Made by a program: the position numbers and the translations under genes
The notes under the pieces: generated by a model
What the model was told of the DNA's origin: nothing
Database searches by the model: none
The model's input: the letters and a program-made list of their open reading frames with translations, nothing else
NCBI GenBank assembly: GCA_029865515.1
Contig: JAOUGQ010000102.1
Coordinates: 1-9,678 of the forward strand
Length of the DNA: 9,678 nt
Reading direction: 5' to 3'
From: Nitrospirota bacterium
GTDB taxonomy: Bacteria; Nitrospirota; Nitrospiria; Nitrospirales; UBA8639
Part shown: piece after piece, positions 1 through 6,547 of the stretch
Numbering within the stretch: position 1 is the stretch's first letter
Layout: each line of letters opens with the position of its first letter

Positions 1-1160
1 AATGGGAAGAGGAGCGATTAAGGGGGGCCAAGCTGGAGTCGCTTGGGCTCTTGGCGGGAGGGCTCGCCCATGATTTCAATAATTTACTCACAGCTATTTT
101 AGGCCAATTGTCATTAGCGAAATATGAAATGGACCCGTCGCATCCCTTGTTCTATAGAATTTCAGAAGCTGAGCAAGCCTCCGTAAGGGCACAGGACATC
201 GCTCGGCAGCTCCTAACGTTTTCTAAGGGCGGAGCCCCTGTAAAAAAGACTGTTTTCATTCGGGAAATATTAGAAGAGAATGTTCGTTTGGTACTTGCGG
301 GTTCTAATGTCAGGCCCATTTTTCAGATTTCCGAAGAGCTGTATTCGGTCAATGCGGATGTAGGGCAAATTTGCCAAGTGATTCACAATCTTGTGATCAA
401 TGCACGTCAGGCGATGCCAGAAGGTGGGGACTGTATCGTCCAAGCTTATAATGTCCCGAGTAATGAGGTGGAAATATCGTGCTTGGGACAAGTGCCTTCT
501 CATTTCGACCAATGGGTCAAAATCTCATTTATAGACCAGGGGGTTGGAATTTCTAGGGAAAATCTAGAAAAAATTTTTGATCCATATTTTACAACGAAGT
601 CCGCAGGGTCTGGGCTGGGCTTGGCAACGTCCTACTCCATTGTCCGAAGCCATGGAGGAGTGTTGTCAGTGAAATCAGAGCTTGGGAAGGGTAGCGCGTT
701 TTCTCTGTTTCTTCCCGCCATTCCAAATCTGAAGATACCATCAGGATCTCCTGAGCAGTGCGTCAAGGTGGGGCAAGGTAAGATTCTGATTATGGATGAT
801 GAAGTTCAAATTCGGAAGGTCCTTGGTGAGATGGTGAAGGCCTGTGGGTATAGTTATCAAACGGCTGAAGACGGAGAAGAGGCCTTGAGAATTTTTTGCA
901 AAGCACAGGAAATCGGAGAACCCTTTTCTGCGGTTATTCTGGATTTAACCGTACCGGGGGGTGTGGGTGGTAAGGATGTGATCAGCAAGTTATTAACTAT
1001 AGATCCTCACGTCAGAGCCATTGTGGTAAGTGGATATTCCAATGACCCTGTCCTCGCCAATTATCAGGAATATGGTTTCAAGGGTAGAGTGGCAAAACCT
1101 TTCAACCTTGTCGATTTAAGTGTCGTGCTCAATTCCGTGTTAGAAGGTACCCTCACGTAA
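1..1160 (+). CDS. Hybrid sensor histidine kinase with C-terminal receiver (5' partial)
   Basis: This is the 3' part of a two-component hybrid kinase. It is open in frame from base 3, so the sensory N-terminus lies upstream; a TTG at 51 is internal. Counting that codon as residue 1, the phospho-accepting H-box is HDFNN (His7), the N-box contains N113 and N117, the G1 box starts at D162 (DQGVGI), the F-box is FDPYF (177-181 region), and the G2 box is GSGLGL (186-191). A receiver domain occupies about 243-365, with acidic residues D249/D250, acceptor D298 in LDLTVPGG, S327 and K349 (AKPF). Autophosphorylation on His followed by transfer to the attached Asp is the expected chemistry, in the cytoplasm. 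All catalytic motifs are intact. The signal sensed cannot be told. No output domain follows the receiver, so it probably acts through a phosphorelay or as a phosphate sink. The next gene converges on it, so it ends its transcription unit. Confidence 0.95.
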   Translation, partial: WEEERLRGAKLESLGLLAGGLAHDFNNLLTAILGQLSLAKYEMDPSHPLFYRISEAEQASVRAQDIARQLLTFSKGGAPVKKTVFIREILEENVRLVLAGSNVRPIFQISEELYSVNADVGQICQVIHNLVINARQAMPEGGDCIVQAYNVPSNEVEISCLGQVPSHFDQWVKISFIDQGVGISRENLEKIFDPYFTTKSAGSGLGLATSYSIVRSHGGVLSVKSELGKGSAFSLFLPAIPNLKIPSGSPEQCVKVGQGKILIMDDEVQIRKVLGEMVKACGYSYQTAEDGEEALRIFCKAQEIGEPFSAVILDLTVPGGVGGKDVISKLLTIDPHVRAIVVSGYSNDPVLANYQEYGFKGRVAKPFNLVDLSVVLNSVLEGTLT

Positions 1161-1188
1161 TTATTGACCCTGTATATCAAAAGGAAAA

Positions 1189-1248
1189 CTCTAAAGCTGA
1201 CAGCCAGGAAAAGGGATTCCATGGGTGATGCTTCCCCTTTGTTTAGAG
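1189..1248. terminator. Nested hairpin between convergent genes, possible bidirectional terminator
   Basis: Outer arms CTCTAAA (1189-1195) and TTTAGAG (1242-1248) are perfect reverse complements. Inside them AAAGGG (1210-1215) pairs with CCCTTT (1235-1240). On the minus strand the structure is followed by the U-rich stretch TTTTCCTTTT; on the plus strand by a weaker catttctaattt. It lies between the stops of the convergent kinase and methyltransferase genes. The stems are short and the loops long, so the terminator role is an inference. Confidence 0.35.
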
Positions 1249-1323
1249 CATTTCTAATTTGGGCACGGTCCTACTCCTGTGTCATGAAGGGATGAGGCAA
1301 GAGGAGTTAATCCCCTTGAAGGC

Positions 1324-2277
1324 TTAAATTTTTGTGACAACCAGGAATAAGTTGACTCCCTCAGGCTCTTGTTCAATGCGAATTTGATTCTCTGTAAAAC
1401 CGCATTCTTGCGCAAGTCTGTATAAATGCTTTTTGCTCCGATGAAATAAATTCCATTTGAAGAGTTCCATGTAGCCGCGGCTGGGATTATCAACGGTGAA
1501 GTTTCCAATCACCATTTTCCCGTTTGGTTTTAGTAGAGCATGGAATCTCTCTAATGTTCGCTTGAAAACATTGTCATTGAAATAGTCAAATAATCCGGCC
1601 GACCAAATCAGGTGGTACGTTTTGGTTGGAATAAAACGAAATACATTTTTGTGGGTAAATTGGATATGAGCCAGAAAGTCCCGACAAAGTCCTTTGGCGT
1701 AGTTGATGGCTTGTGCATCCTGATCCACGCAGTCGATCTCAAGCTTTGATGTTCCCATGACCTTGAGGGCTTCATACATATCCCTTCCTGGGCCGGAGGC
1801 GAGGTTGAGGATATGGCTGGTTGAAGGGGTTTCCGCTTTTATTTTCCATAATTGGTCGAGGAAAAATGATAACCGGTTTCTGACTGCCTGGGGAGCTTTT
1901 TGGGTATGGAAATACTGGTCCCATTTGGCTAAATGGGGGTTTGAAGATGTGTGATAATTATATATTTTTTCAATAATTTGAAAGTCGCCCGCGTATCCTA
2001 AGGGTTTATGATATGCCCAACCTTGAATCGTCTCTGGAGAGAGGGCTTCTCCAAAGGCATTCCTGATCATATTCAAGTGTTCATCGGAAAAAATTTTTTG
2101 GATATTTTCTGCGGAAAATTGTTGAAGGAGGGTATTCAATATAGGATAGTCAGATGGGTCGGGGCCACCCTTTTTTGCAAAATGAGAGATGAAATCTGAA
2201 GTGCCTTGGGCGAGTTTTTGCACCTCTTGGGCACCAGTTGGAACAAATTGGGACAGAGGAAGAGTGTGTGTGAACAT
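1324..2277 (-). CDS. Class I SAM-dependent methyltransferase
   Basis: A 317-residue cytoplasmic protein with a helical N-terminal region and a Rossmann methyltransferase domain. Motif I is ILNLASGPGRD (156-166), the SAM-binding glycine loop. The acidic end of strand 2 is IDCVDQD (D182/D185), and YHLIWSAGLFDYFND (221-235) matches the motif IV/post-IV region. The KPLGYAGDF segment (91-99) ahead of the domain resembles proteins annotated as methyltransferases related to 3-hydroxypalmitate methyl ester (PhcB-type) synthesis. That resemblance is from memory, and the substrate is not established. The ATG at 2277 is chosen because AGGAGG (2289-2284 on the minus strand) sits 6 bases upstream; a 28-codon in-frame extension to 2361 has no such site. 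It is monocistronic as far as can be seen: the kinase converges downstream and the upstream 570 bases hold no strong gene. Confidence 0.85.
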   Translation of the reverse strand: MFTHTLPLSQFVPTGAQEVQKLAQGTSDFISHFAKKGGPDPSDYPILNTLLQQFSAENIQKIFSDEHLNMIRNAFGEALSPETIQGWAYHKPLGYAGDFQIIEKIYNYHTSSNPHLAKWDQYFHTQKAPQAVRNRLSFFLDQLWKIKAETPSTSHILNLASGPGRDMYEALKVMGTSKLEIDCVDQDAQAINYAKGLCRDFLAHIQFTHKNVFRFIPTKTYHLIWSAGLFDYFNDNVFKRTLERFHALLKPNGKMVIGNFTVDNPSRGYMELFKWNLFHRSKKHLYRLAQECGFTENQIRIEQEPEGVNLFLVVTKI

Positions 2278-2283
2278 GGGAAA

Positions 2284-2289
2284 CCTCCT
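2284..2289 (-). promoter_or_regulatory. Shine-Dalgarno that fixes the methyltransferase start
   Basis: CCTCCT on the plus strand reads AGGAGG on the minus strand, 6 bases before the ATG at 2277. It is the best ribosome binding site in the window and excludes the longer reading frame start at 2361. Confidence 0.8.
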
Positions 2290-2330
2290 GTTGGTATTAT
2301 TAGGAAAACGAAAGGTTGAAAATACACCAG

Positions 2331-2345
2331 AACGTCGAAGACGTT
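2331..2345. repeat. Perfect palindrome upstream of methyltransferase gene
   Basis: AACGTC, a 3-base centre GAA, then GACGTT: two perfect 6-base arms, 54 bases upstream of the methyltransferase ATG. A further AACGTT lies at 2409-2414. The size and place fit an operator for a dimeric regulator or a small leader hairpin. No convincing -35/-10 pair could be placed next to it, so its function is inferred from symmetry only. Confidence 0.4.
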
Positions 2346-2605
2346 TGGAATTCGAAAGCAATGAAAGACTGGGTAGATGAAAGGAAATCGAACGGAAAGA
2401 AATATCTCAACGTTCCCATGTAATAGGAGCGGAGAAGAGGCAAACCCTTTTCCGGAATTCGTCCGCATGGTAGGACAAAGCCCCGGGGTTGCTGAAGAGT
2501 GACCGATTAGTTGGAATTAGGGAATTTCATGAGTCATCGTCTATTCCTCCAAATTTTTTTAAAAAAGTGGACATGTGGGGGAGAGTGCATGAAAAGGAAT
2601 ATATA

Positions 2606-2758
2606 ATGACCCTGTTTAATGAAAGGGACATTAACCGATCACAGAGATGGTTGTCTAGAAAATGCGAAAAGTTCTGGTTAGGGCGATTTTTATTTAAAGT
2701 AATTTATGATATTTTTCCTCGGCTATTGCCAGAATCTAAGCGTGGACTTTTATTTTAA
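2606..2758 (+). CDS. Possible small basic protein, unrecognised
   Basis: A 50-codon frame beginning MTLFNERDINRSQ, preceded by AAGG 8 bases before the ATG. The product would be basic, with an aromatic and leucine-rich C-terminal half (about residues 24-50) that could form an amphipathic helix. I recognise no family. The frame is open further upstream to a TTG at 2489 without a better start signal. It lies 89 bases before mutY in the same direction. It may equally be chance: there is no motif support, and the gap around it carries other apparent spurious frames. Confidence 0.22.
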   Translation: MTLFNERDINRSQRWLSRKCEKFWLGRFLFKVIYDIFPRLLPESKRGLLF

Positions 2759-2847
2759 TTTGTGGGTAGGGTTGGCCATTCGCCATGTAATGGTGGATGG
2801 TTTGGTGTCTGTGGTGGGTAGTTTACGGGTGTGAATCAATTCTTTAC

Positions 2848-3561
2848 ATGTCTGTCTTAAAAAAAATAAAAGGTAAAAAAATAACTGTGGGCCATGCAAA
2901 GGAGGCTCAGGTTATTCCTAAAGCCAAAAAGGGCAAGTTTCAGAACCGATTGCTGGAATGGTATGGGGAATTCGGTCGGGATCTTCCATGGCGGAGAACA
3001 TCGGATCCGTATAGGATTCTGGTTTCAGAGGTGATGTTGCAACAAACGCAGGTGGATCGGGTGATTCCAAAATTCCACGAGTTTCTTGGAAAGTATCCGA
3101 CTCTACAGGATCTTGCCATGGCTCACCCTGATGATGTTCGAAAGACATGGTATCCCTTAGGGTATAATATCCGGCCCTACCGTCTTCATAGCATCGCTTG
3201 TGAGGCGGTTGAGCGGTATGGAGGAGCCATTCCCAGTAAAGCCGAAGAGCTTCTGTCCTTGAAAGGAATCGGTCGTTACACCGCCGGGGCAATCAGATCG
3301 TTTGCGTTTAACAAAGATGCGCCTATTTTGGATACCAACGTAATGCGGGTGTTGCATCGGATATTTATTGGGAGAGGTGATCCCAAAAAACAAAAGTCCG
3401 AGCTATGGGTTCTTTCTGAAAAACTGATACCTCGGGGAAAAGGCTATGATTTCAATCAGGCCCTAATGGATTTTGGGGCCATGGTGTGTACGGCCAGAAA
3501 ACCTCTTTGTTTGCTGTGTCCAATGAGAAGTCTTTGCCTAACTGCTTCCTCCGATGAATAA
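2848..3561 (+). CDS. mutY: A/G-specific adenine glycosylase MutY, short form lacking the C-terminal domain
   Basis: This enzyme removes adenine mispaired with 8-oxoguanine. The 237-residue product starts with a lysine-rich tail (1-30). It then shows the MutY helix SEVMLQQTQV (E61 catalytic; the QQ pair separates MutY from Nth), the helix-hairpin-helix LKGIGRYTAGAI (138-149, Y144), catalytic D162 with N164 in LDTNVMRVL, and a complete [4Fe-4S] loop C214-X6-C221-X2-C224-X5-C230. It ends seven residues after the last cysteine. Typical MutY proteins (about 350 residues in E. coli) continue into a MutT-like domain that reads 8-oxoG; that domain is absent. Its stop overlaps the next gene, a true Nudix hydrolase, by 8 bases. 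The ATG at 2848 has no clear Shine-Dalgarno; GTG 2887 is an alternative, and a start at 2797 would add an implausible Trp/Cys-rich leader. Confidence 0.92.
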   Translation: MSVLKKIKGKKITVGHAKEAQVIPKAKKGKFQNRLLEWYGEFGRDLPWRRTSDPYRILVSEVMLQQTQVDRVIPKFHEFLGKYPTLQDLAMAHPDDVRKTWYPLGYNIRPYRLHSIACEAVERYGGAIPSKAEELLSLKGIGRYTAGAIRSFAFNKDAPILDTNVMRVLHRIFIGRGDPKKQKSELWVLSEKLIPRGKGYDFNQALMDFGAMVCTARKPLCLLCPMRSLCLTASSDE

Positions 3562-3988
3562 TAGGGATCTCCAGGCCTCCGTTCCTATTGTTGTGGCCGC
3601 AGCCATTATCCAGCAGGAAGAGAAATTTCTCTTAACAAGGAGGAAGCCGGAATCCGACCTGGGGGGGCTTTGGGAATTCCCGGGAGGGAAAAAGGAACCC
3701 GGAGAGACGTTGAGAGATTGTTTGCGCAGGGAGGTGAAAGAGGAGCTAGGTGTTGAGATCAGTGAACCACAGCATTTTCATTCTCTCCGGCATCAGTATC
3801 CCGAAAAGCAGGTAGAGTTGCATTTCTTCACCTGTTGTATCATTAAAGGATACCCTCAAGCGTTAGATTGTGCCGAAATAGCGTGGGTTTACAAACATGA
3901 ATTGATTTCCTATGAATTCCCGTCTGCAGATGTTCCCGTATTAAAAAAAATCATTCAATCGGGATGTGCGGAAGAGTCGGTTTCTTAA
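3554..3988 (+). CDS. mutT: MutT-type Nudix hydrolase (8-oxo-dGTP diphosphatase family)
   Basis: A 144-residue protein with an intact Nudix box at 45-67: G45-X5-E51-X7-R59-E60-X2-E63-E64-X-G66, matching GX5EX7REUXEEXGU. The preceding LTRRKPESDLGGLWEFPGG is typical of MutT, which hydrolyses 8-oxo-dGTP to the monophosphate and so keeps oxidised guanine out of DNA. The ATG overlaps the mutY stop by 8 bases in another frame, a sign of translational coupling. The gene could take the place of the missing MutY C-terminal domain, which is evolutionarily MutT-like, but the complete catalytic box argues for an active hydrolase. A run of seven G (3661-3667) sits inside the coding region at DLGGLW. Substrate preference cannot be proven from sequence; other nucleotide substrates are possible. 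Confidence 0.9.
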   Translation: MNNRDLQASVPIVVAAAIIQQEEKFLLTRRKPESDLGGLWEFPGGKKEPGETLRDCLRREVKEELGVEISEPQHFHSLRHQYPEKQVELHFFTCCIIKGYPQALDCAEIAWVYKHELISYEFPSADVPVLKKIIQSGCAEESVS

Positions 3989-4011
3989 ACTTTCATAAAG
4001 GTTTGGCGGCG

Positions 4012-4731
4012 ATGAAGGTTGTCCTTGATATCGAAACCATCCAGGCTACCCGGTCAGAATGGGCAAAGGTATTAGGGATTGAACTCGTGTTGCCACCCGA
4101 AGCTTCTCTTCAATCGGAAGCCGACCTTTTTTCCTATGCGGGATATGAAGAAAGGATCCACAAAGAAAATGAACTCTATGAACGATCCGCCTTTGATGGA
4201 ACATTTAGCCGGATTGTGGTCATTGGAGTCTTAGTGTTCTCGGACGCCATGGTTCCGCAAGGAGCTATCGCCTGGTATGGGAATAATGAGACGGAGATGC
4301 TTCACCTGTTTTGGGATCGTATGGGCCAGCTTCGCCCGTCTCTCATCATCACGCATAATGGGCTGGGTTTTGATTTGCCTTTTATTAAAAAACGGTCAAT
4401 TATTCATCAAATTAAACCGCCGTTTGATATTAATCTGGCAAAATTCAGGACGGAACCCGTGTACGACACAATGGCCATTTGGAGTAATTGGGACATGCGG
4501 GGGTGGATAAAACTAGATGTACTGGCCAGGGCCTTGAATGTGCCAACCAAGTCAGGGAGCGGCGCTCAAGTAGCGGAGATGTGGGATCAGGGGTTGCAGA
4601 AAGAAACGGCAGCATATTGTCTCCAAGATACCTTTGTGACGTATGCCTGCTATTGTCGGATGACGTTTCGAGACCTGTGCGGTCGTGATGAAGTCCTCCA
4701 GGGTGCTCAATTCATTGATGTAGGGGCATGA
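4012..4731 (+). CDS. Predicted DEDDy 3'-5' exonuclease (PolB-exonuclease-like)
   Basis: A 239-residue cytoplasmic nuclease of the DEDD superfamily, resembling stand-alone proteins related to the exonuclease domain of family B DNA polymerases. Exo I is VLDIET with D6 and E8, Exo II is THNGLGFD with N116 and D121, and Exo III is Y202-CLQ-D206 (YX3D, the DEDDy form). All metal-binding acidic residues are present, so two-metal 3'-5' hydrolysis of DNA ends is expected. The ATG at 4012 has AAAGG 10 bases upstream and lies 23 bases after mutT. An in-frame ATG at 3964 would overlap mutT and lacks a good site. Its place in the mutY-mutT unit suggests a repair or proofreading job, which is inference. 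The minus-strand gene beyond ends only 5 bases away. Confidence 0.87.
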   Translation: MKVVLDIETIQATRSEWAKVLGIELVLPPEASLQSEADLFSYAGYEERIHKENELYERSAFDGTFSRIVVIGVLVFSDAMVPQGAIAWYGNNETEMLHLFWDRMGQLRPSLIITHNGLGFDLPFIKKRSIIHQIKPPFDINLAKFRTEPVYDTMAIWSNWDMRGWIKLDVLARALNVPTKSGSGAQVAEMWDQGLQKETAAYCLQDTFVTYACYCRMTFRDLCGRDEVLQGAQFIDVGA

Positions 4732-4736
4732 CCTAT

Positions 4737-5594
4737 TCATGGAGGTGCCGTTTGTTTGAGGCGCCGAATTTCTTCGGTTTGTTGGTCTACTTTCCTTCGT
4801 AAATCCCTCAGCTGTTCGTTCAGCGAATCTAATTCCCTGGGAGTTTCACCGTTTTCGTCACTGGGCATCGTTTTGCCATGGTCGCTTGGTTGGTTCTCTT
4901 GTTTCTGCTGATTTGAATGCGCGAGGAGTTGAAAGTTGATGAGAATCCCTTCAGACATAGCGGGAATTGTCATGAAGGTCTGGATGTCTTCCTTCCTCAT
5001 GACTGCTTCCTTCTGAGAAAAGGTCAGAGAACTTGTGTTCTGCAATTTTTGAGAGGAATTTTGAATTTTTGAAGGCATCCGGGAGGATTCTTTGGCATCC
5101 TTTAATGTCAAAAGAAAATTGCTGGGAGGAAAAACCGCGATGGTACCCTGGACCAAAAAGGACCGTTCATCGGTGGCTGGACACCTAAAATGGATAACTT
5201 CCTCAGGGGTGGCTTTGGAGAGGGCCAGGGATAATTGAGGTGCCAAAAAACTTATCTGTGAAGGAGAGAATGCTGGAACTGGGGGAGGGGCCGATAACAG
5301 TAATTGTTGGAGCATTCCTTCCTCTTGGCTTTTTGTAATTCGCGCCAAAATTTTTGTGATAAGAGATTCAGGAATTGATGACGGGTGCTGGGGTGCAATT
5401 TTCAGGGCCGGAGTCGTTTGCAGCGAAATGAAGCCGTGAGGACTGTCATGGAGGACAGTTTCTATCTCAGGAGTCCAAGAACATTGGATGTTGATTATTC
5501 CGATTGCTGCTGCAAACAAATATTGTCCGGTGAAGACGAATCGCTTGAGTGGAGGGGAAAGGGAATAGAAATAATTAAGACGTGATTGAATCAC
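4737..5594 (-). CDS. Unrecognised envelope-anchored protein with C-terminal coiled coil
   Basis: I do not recognise this 285-residue protein. Residues 19-38 form one hydrophobic segment after a basic stretch (PPLKRF), consistent with a signal peptide or inner-membrane anchor. A cysteine at 38 ends the segment, but Q at the preceding position is a poor lipobox. A proline-rich linker (102-112) leads to a segment LAPQLSLALSKATPEEVIHFRC (118-139) and a beta-like stretch FLVQGTIAVFPPSNFLLTL. A low-complexity Ser/Gln/Lys-rich middle follows, and 254-281 (LDSLNEQLRDLRRKV and following) is a clear heptad coiled coil. The start is GTG at 5594 without an obvious ribosome binding site; an in-frame stop lies 5 codons upstream and the first Met is residue 94. 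The heme-oxygenase-fold gene lies 68 bases upstream on the same strand, so the two may be co-transcribed. Confidence 0.7.
   Translation of the reverse strand: MIQSRLNYFYSLSPPLKRFVFTGQYLFAAAIGIINIQCSWTPEIETVLHDSPHGFISLQTTPALKIAPQHPSSIPESLITKILARITKSQEEGMLQQLLLSAPPPVPAFSPSQISFLAPQLSLALSKATPEEVIHFRCPATDERSFLVQGTIAVFPPSNFLLTLKDAKESSRMPSKIQNSSQKLQNTSSLTFSQKEAVMRKEDIQTFMTIPAMSEGILINFQLLAHSNQQKQENQPSDHGKTMPSDENGETPRELDSLNEQLRDLRRKVDQQTEEIRRLKQTAPP
4744..4765 (+). terminator. Candidate terminator of the mutY operon
   Basis: GGTGCC (4744-4749) pairs with GGCGCC (4760-4765) through six pairs, one of them G-U, around a 10-base loop. It is followed by gaatttctt. It begins 13 bases after the exonuclease stop and lies inside the 3' end of the opposing gene, because only 5 bases separate the two stops. 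The T tract is broken by C, so termination is only plausible. Confidence 0.33.
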
Positions 5595-5662
5595 TTCGGC
5601 TGGTTCTTAGGAGGAGAGGAAAGCTATTCCCAAAAAGGAAATGGAGGGGGGAAGTTGATTTT

Positions 5663-6412
5663 TTACCCCTGGCGAATTCCACAGGCGCGGGCAATTCCGT
5701 CCTGATAGCGTGACCATAAGTTTAAGGCCTCCTCCATTCGAGAGAGGACCTGTAGCTGTTGACTGTTTTCATCGGTGTTGTGAGTGACCATGTCGTACAC
5801 GGCTTTTCGAGATCCTGGGGCAAACATATGTTGTACTCGAATATAATCCATGAATGCCGGGGATAGGCCTTGATATTGAACTAAGGGATGCTTTCGAACA
5901 ATATCCTCAATTTCTTCCTGATTTTGGGCAGGCTTCGGATATAATACTTCCTCTGGATCGTTGGCGGTTCCTTTAATGAAAATGGAGAGTACAGCAGCGC
6001 CTACGGACCAATCTTCCTCCTGGCAAATTTCATTTAACCACTCTCTATAACCTCGGCTGGAGGCCAATAGCTCAACATCCCGAAAGCCAGCCCTGTCGAA
6101 CCCGAGTCCATTCATCATGTGGAGAAATAATTCCTGGTGAGGTTGTCCGAGAGAGAATCCACCGGTTTCCTCCTCATAAATAATTGTGGCTAGGCGTCGC
6201 CGTGCCTCCCATGGAGGATTTTTCCCTAGAATTTGGGCTAAAAGCACCGAAAAATCACGAACATAGACCACATATTCTTGGTGAAAGAAAATATTCAATT
6301 GTTCTTTTGTGATAGTACTTCCCTCCAAAAACGAGGTGACCCAATGGTGCTTTCGACGCAGCACATCAAACATACGGTCACGAAATTGTTCGGGGGAAAG
6401 TTTTTTAGACAT
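5663..6412 (-). CDS. Heme-oxygenase-fold (PqqC/TenA/CADD-like) protein with apparently degenerate metal site
   Basis: A 249-residue all-helical protein of the 'iron-containing redox enzyme' group. Family hallmarks: KEQLNIFFHQEYVVYVRDF (37-54), the helix IIYEEETGGFSLGQPHQELF (E80-E82, H92) with the first metal-ligand pair, DWSVGAAVLSIFIKG (134-148) and FMDYIRVQHMFAPGSRKAVYDMV (187-209). In Chlamydia CADD as I remember it, these last helices supply E142, H174, D178 and H181. Ungapped alignment on the DY/AY positions puts Q194, A198 and S201 opposite H174, D178 and H181; K147 or G148 falls opposite E142. Shifting by one gives H195 but still no D/E and no second H. So it may be a metal-free member or bind metal differently. 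Function is unknown. The ATG at 6412 has only a distant AGG; a -10-like TATAAT lies 6 bases before it. Confidence 0.82.
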   Translation of the reverse strand: MSKKLSPEQFRDRMFDVLRRKHHWVTSFLEGSTITKEQLNIFFHQEYVVYVRDFSVLLAQILGKNPPWEARRRLATIIYEEETGGFSLGQPHQELFLHMMNGLGFDRAGFRDVELLASSRGYREWLNEICQEEDWSVGAAVLSIFIKGTANDPEEVLYPKPAQNQEEIEDIVRKHPLVQYQGLSPAFMDYIRVQHMFAPGSRKAVYDMVTHNTDENSQQLQVLSRMEEALNLWSRYQDGIARACGIRQG

Positions 6413-6417
6413 AAAAA

Positions 6418-6447
6418 ATTATACCTGACCGTCAGTTCATACTACAA
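6418..6447 (-). promoter_or_regulatory. Candidate promoter of the heme-oxygenase-fold gene with a palindrome in its spacer
   Basis: On the minus strand TATAAT (6423-6418) is a perfect -10 box, with TTGTAG (6447-6442; 3 of 6 consensus bases) 18 bases upstream. The spacer contains the palindrome CTGAC-C-GTCAG (6425-6435). Transcription from this box would begin at about the ATG (6412), implying a nearly leaderless mRNA. The -10 match is strong; the -35 is weak. Confidence 0.4.
6425..6435. repeat. 11-base palindrome, possible operator
   Basis: CTGAC, centre C, GTCAG. It lies between the -35-like and -10 boxes of the minus-strand promoter, in the gap shared with the divergent gene starting at 6548, which is a typical place for a repressor site. 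The arms are only 5 bases, so chance cannot be excluded. Confidence 0.35.
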
Positions 6448-6547
6448 AAAGGTAGGTTTCTAAATAACCATATGTTTATTATGATAGAGACATTACGAGT
6501 GAGTGCCAAAAAAAATATTTTATCACACATGCAGGGAGCCTGTAACC

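Larger units (their letters stand above)
2278..2847. other. 570-base gap between divergent genes
   Basis: This stretch separates the methyltransferase (minus) from mutY (plus). It holds the methyltransferase ribosome binding site, the AACGTC/GACGTT palindrome, an A/T tract (T7 then A6 at about 2554-2566), one possible 50-codon ORF at 2606-2758, and a weak hairpin CCATT/AATGG (2776-2780/2789-2793) before mutY. Reading frames spanning it on the minus strand overlap the methyltransferase start and show no family motifs. Both promoters must lie here, but I could not place convincing -35/-10 pairs. Confidence 0.6.

Noticed and set aside
2136..2468. A 110-codon minus-strand open frame
   Set aside because: It overlaps the methyltransferase start in another frame, has no motif, and lacks the strong ribosome binding site of the methyltransferase.
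5480..5594. Lipoprotein signal ending at Cys38 of the coiled-coil protein
   Set aside because: The residue before the cysteine is Gln, which signal peptidase II sites rarely allow; a signal peptide or anchor is all that can be said.
5663..6412. Assignment as a CADD-type self-sacrificing p-aminobenzoate synthase, tempting because folate-dependent metH is nearby
   Set aside because: The position of the CADD tyrosine Y27 and most metal ligands are not conserved, so the chemistry is not supported.
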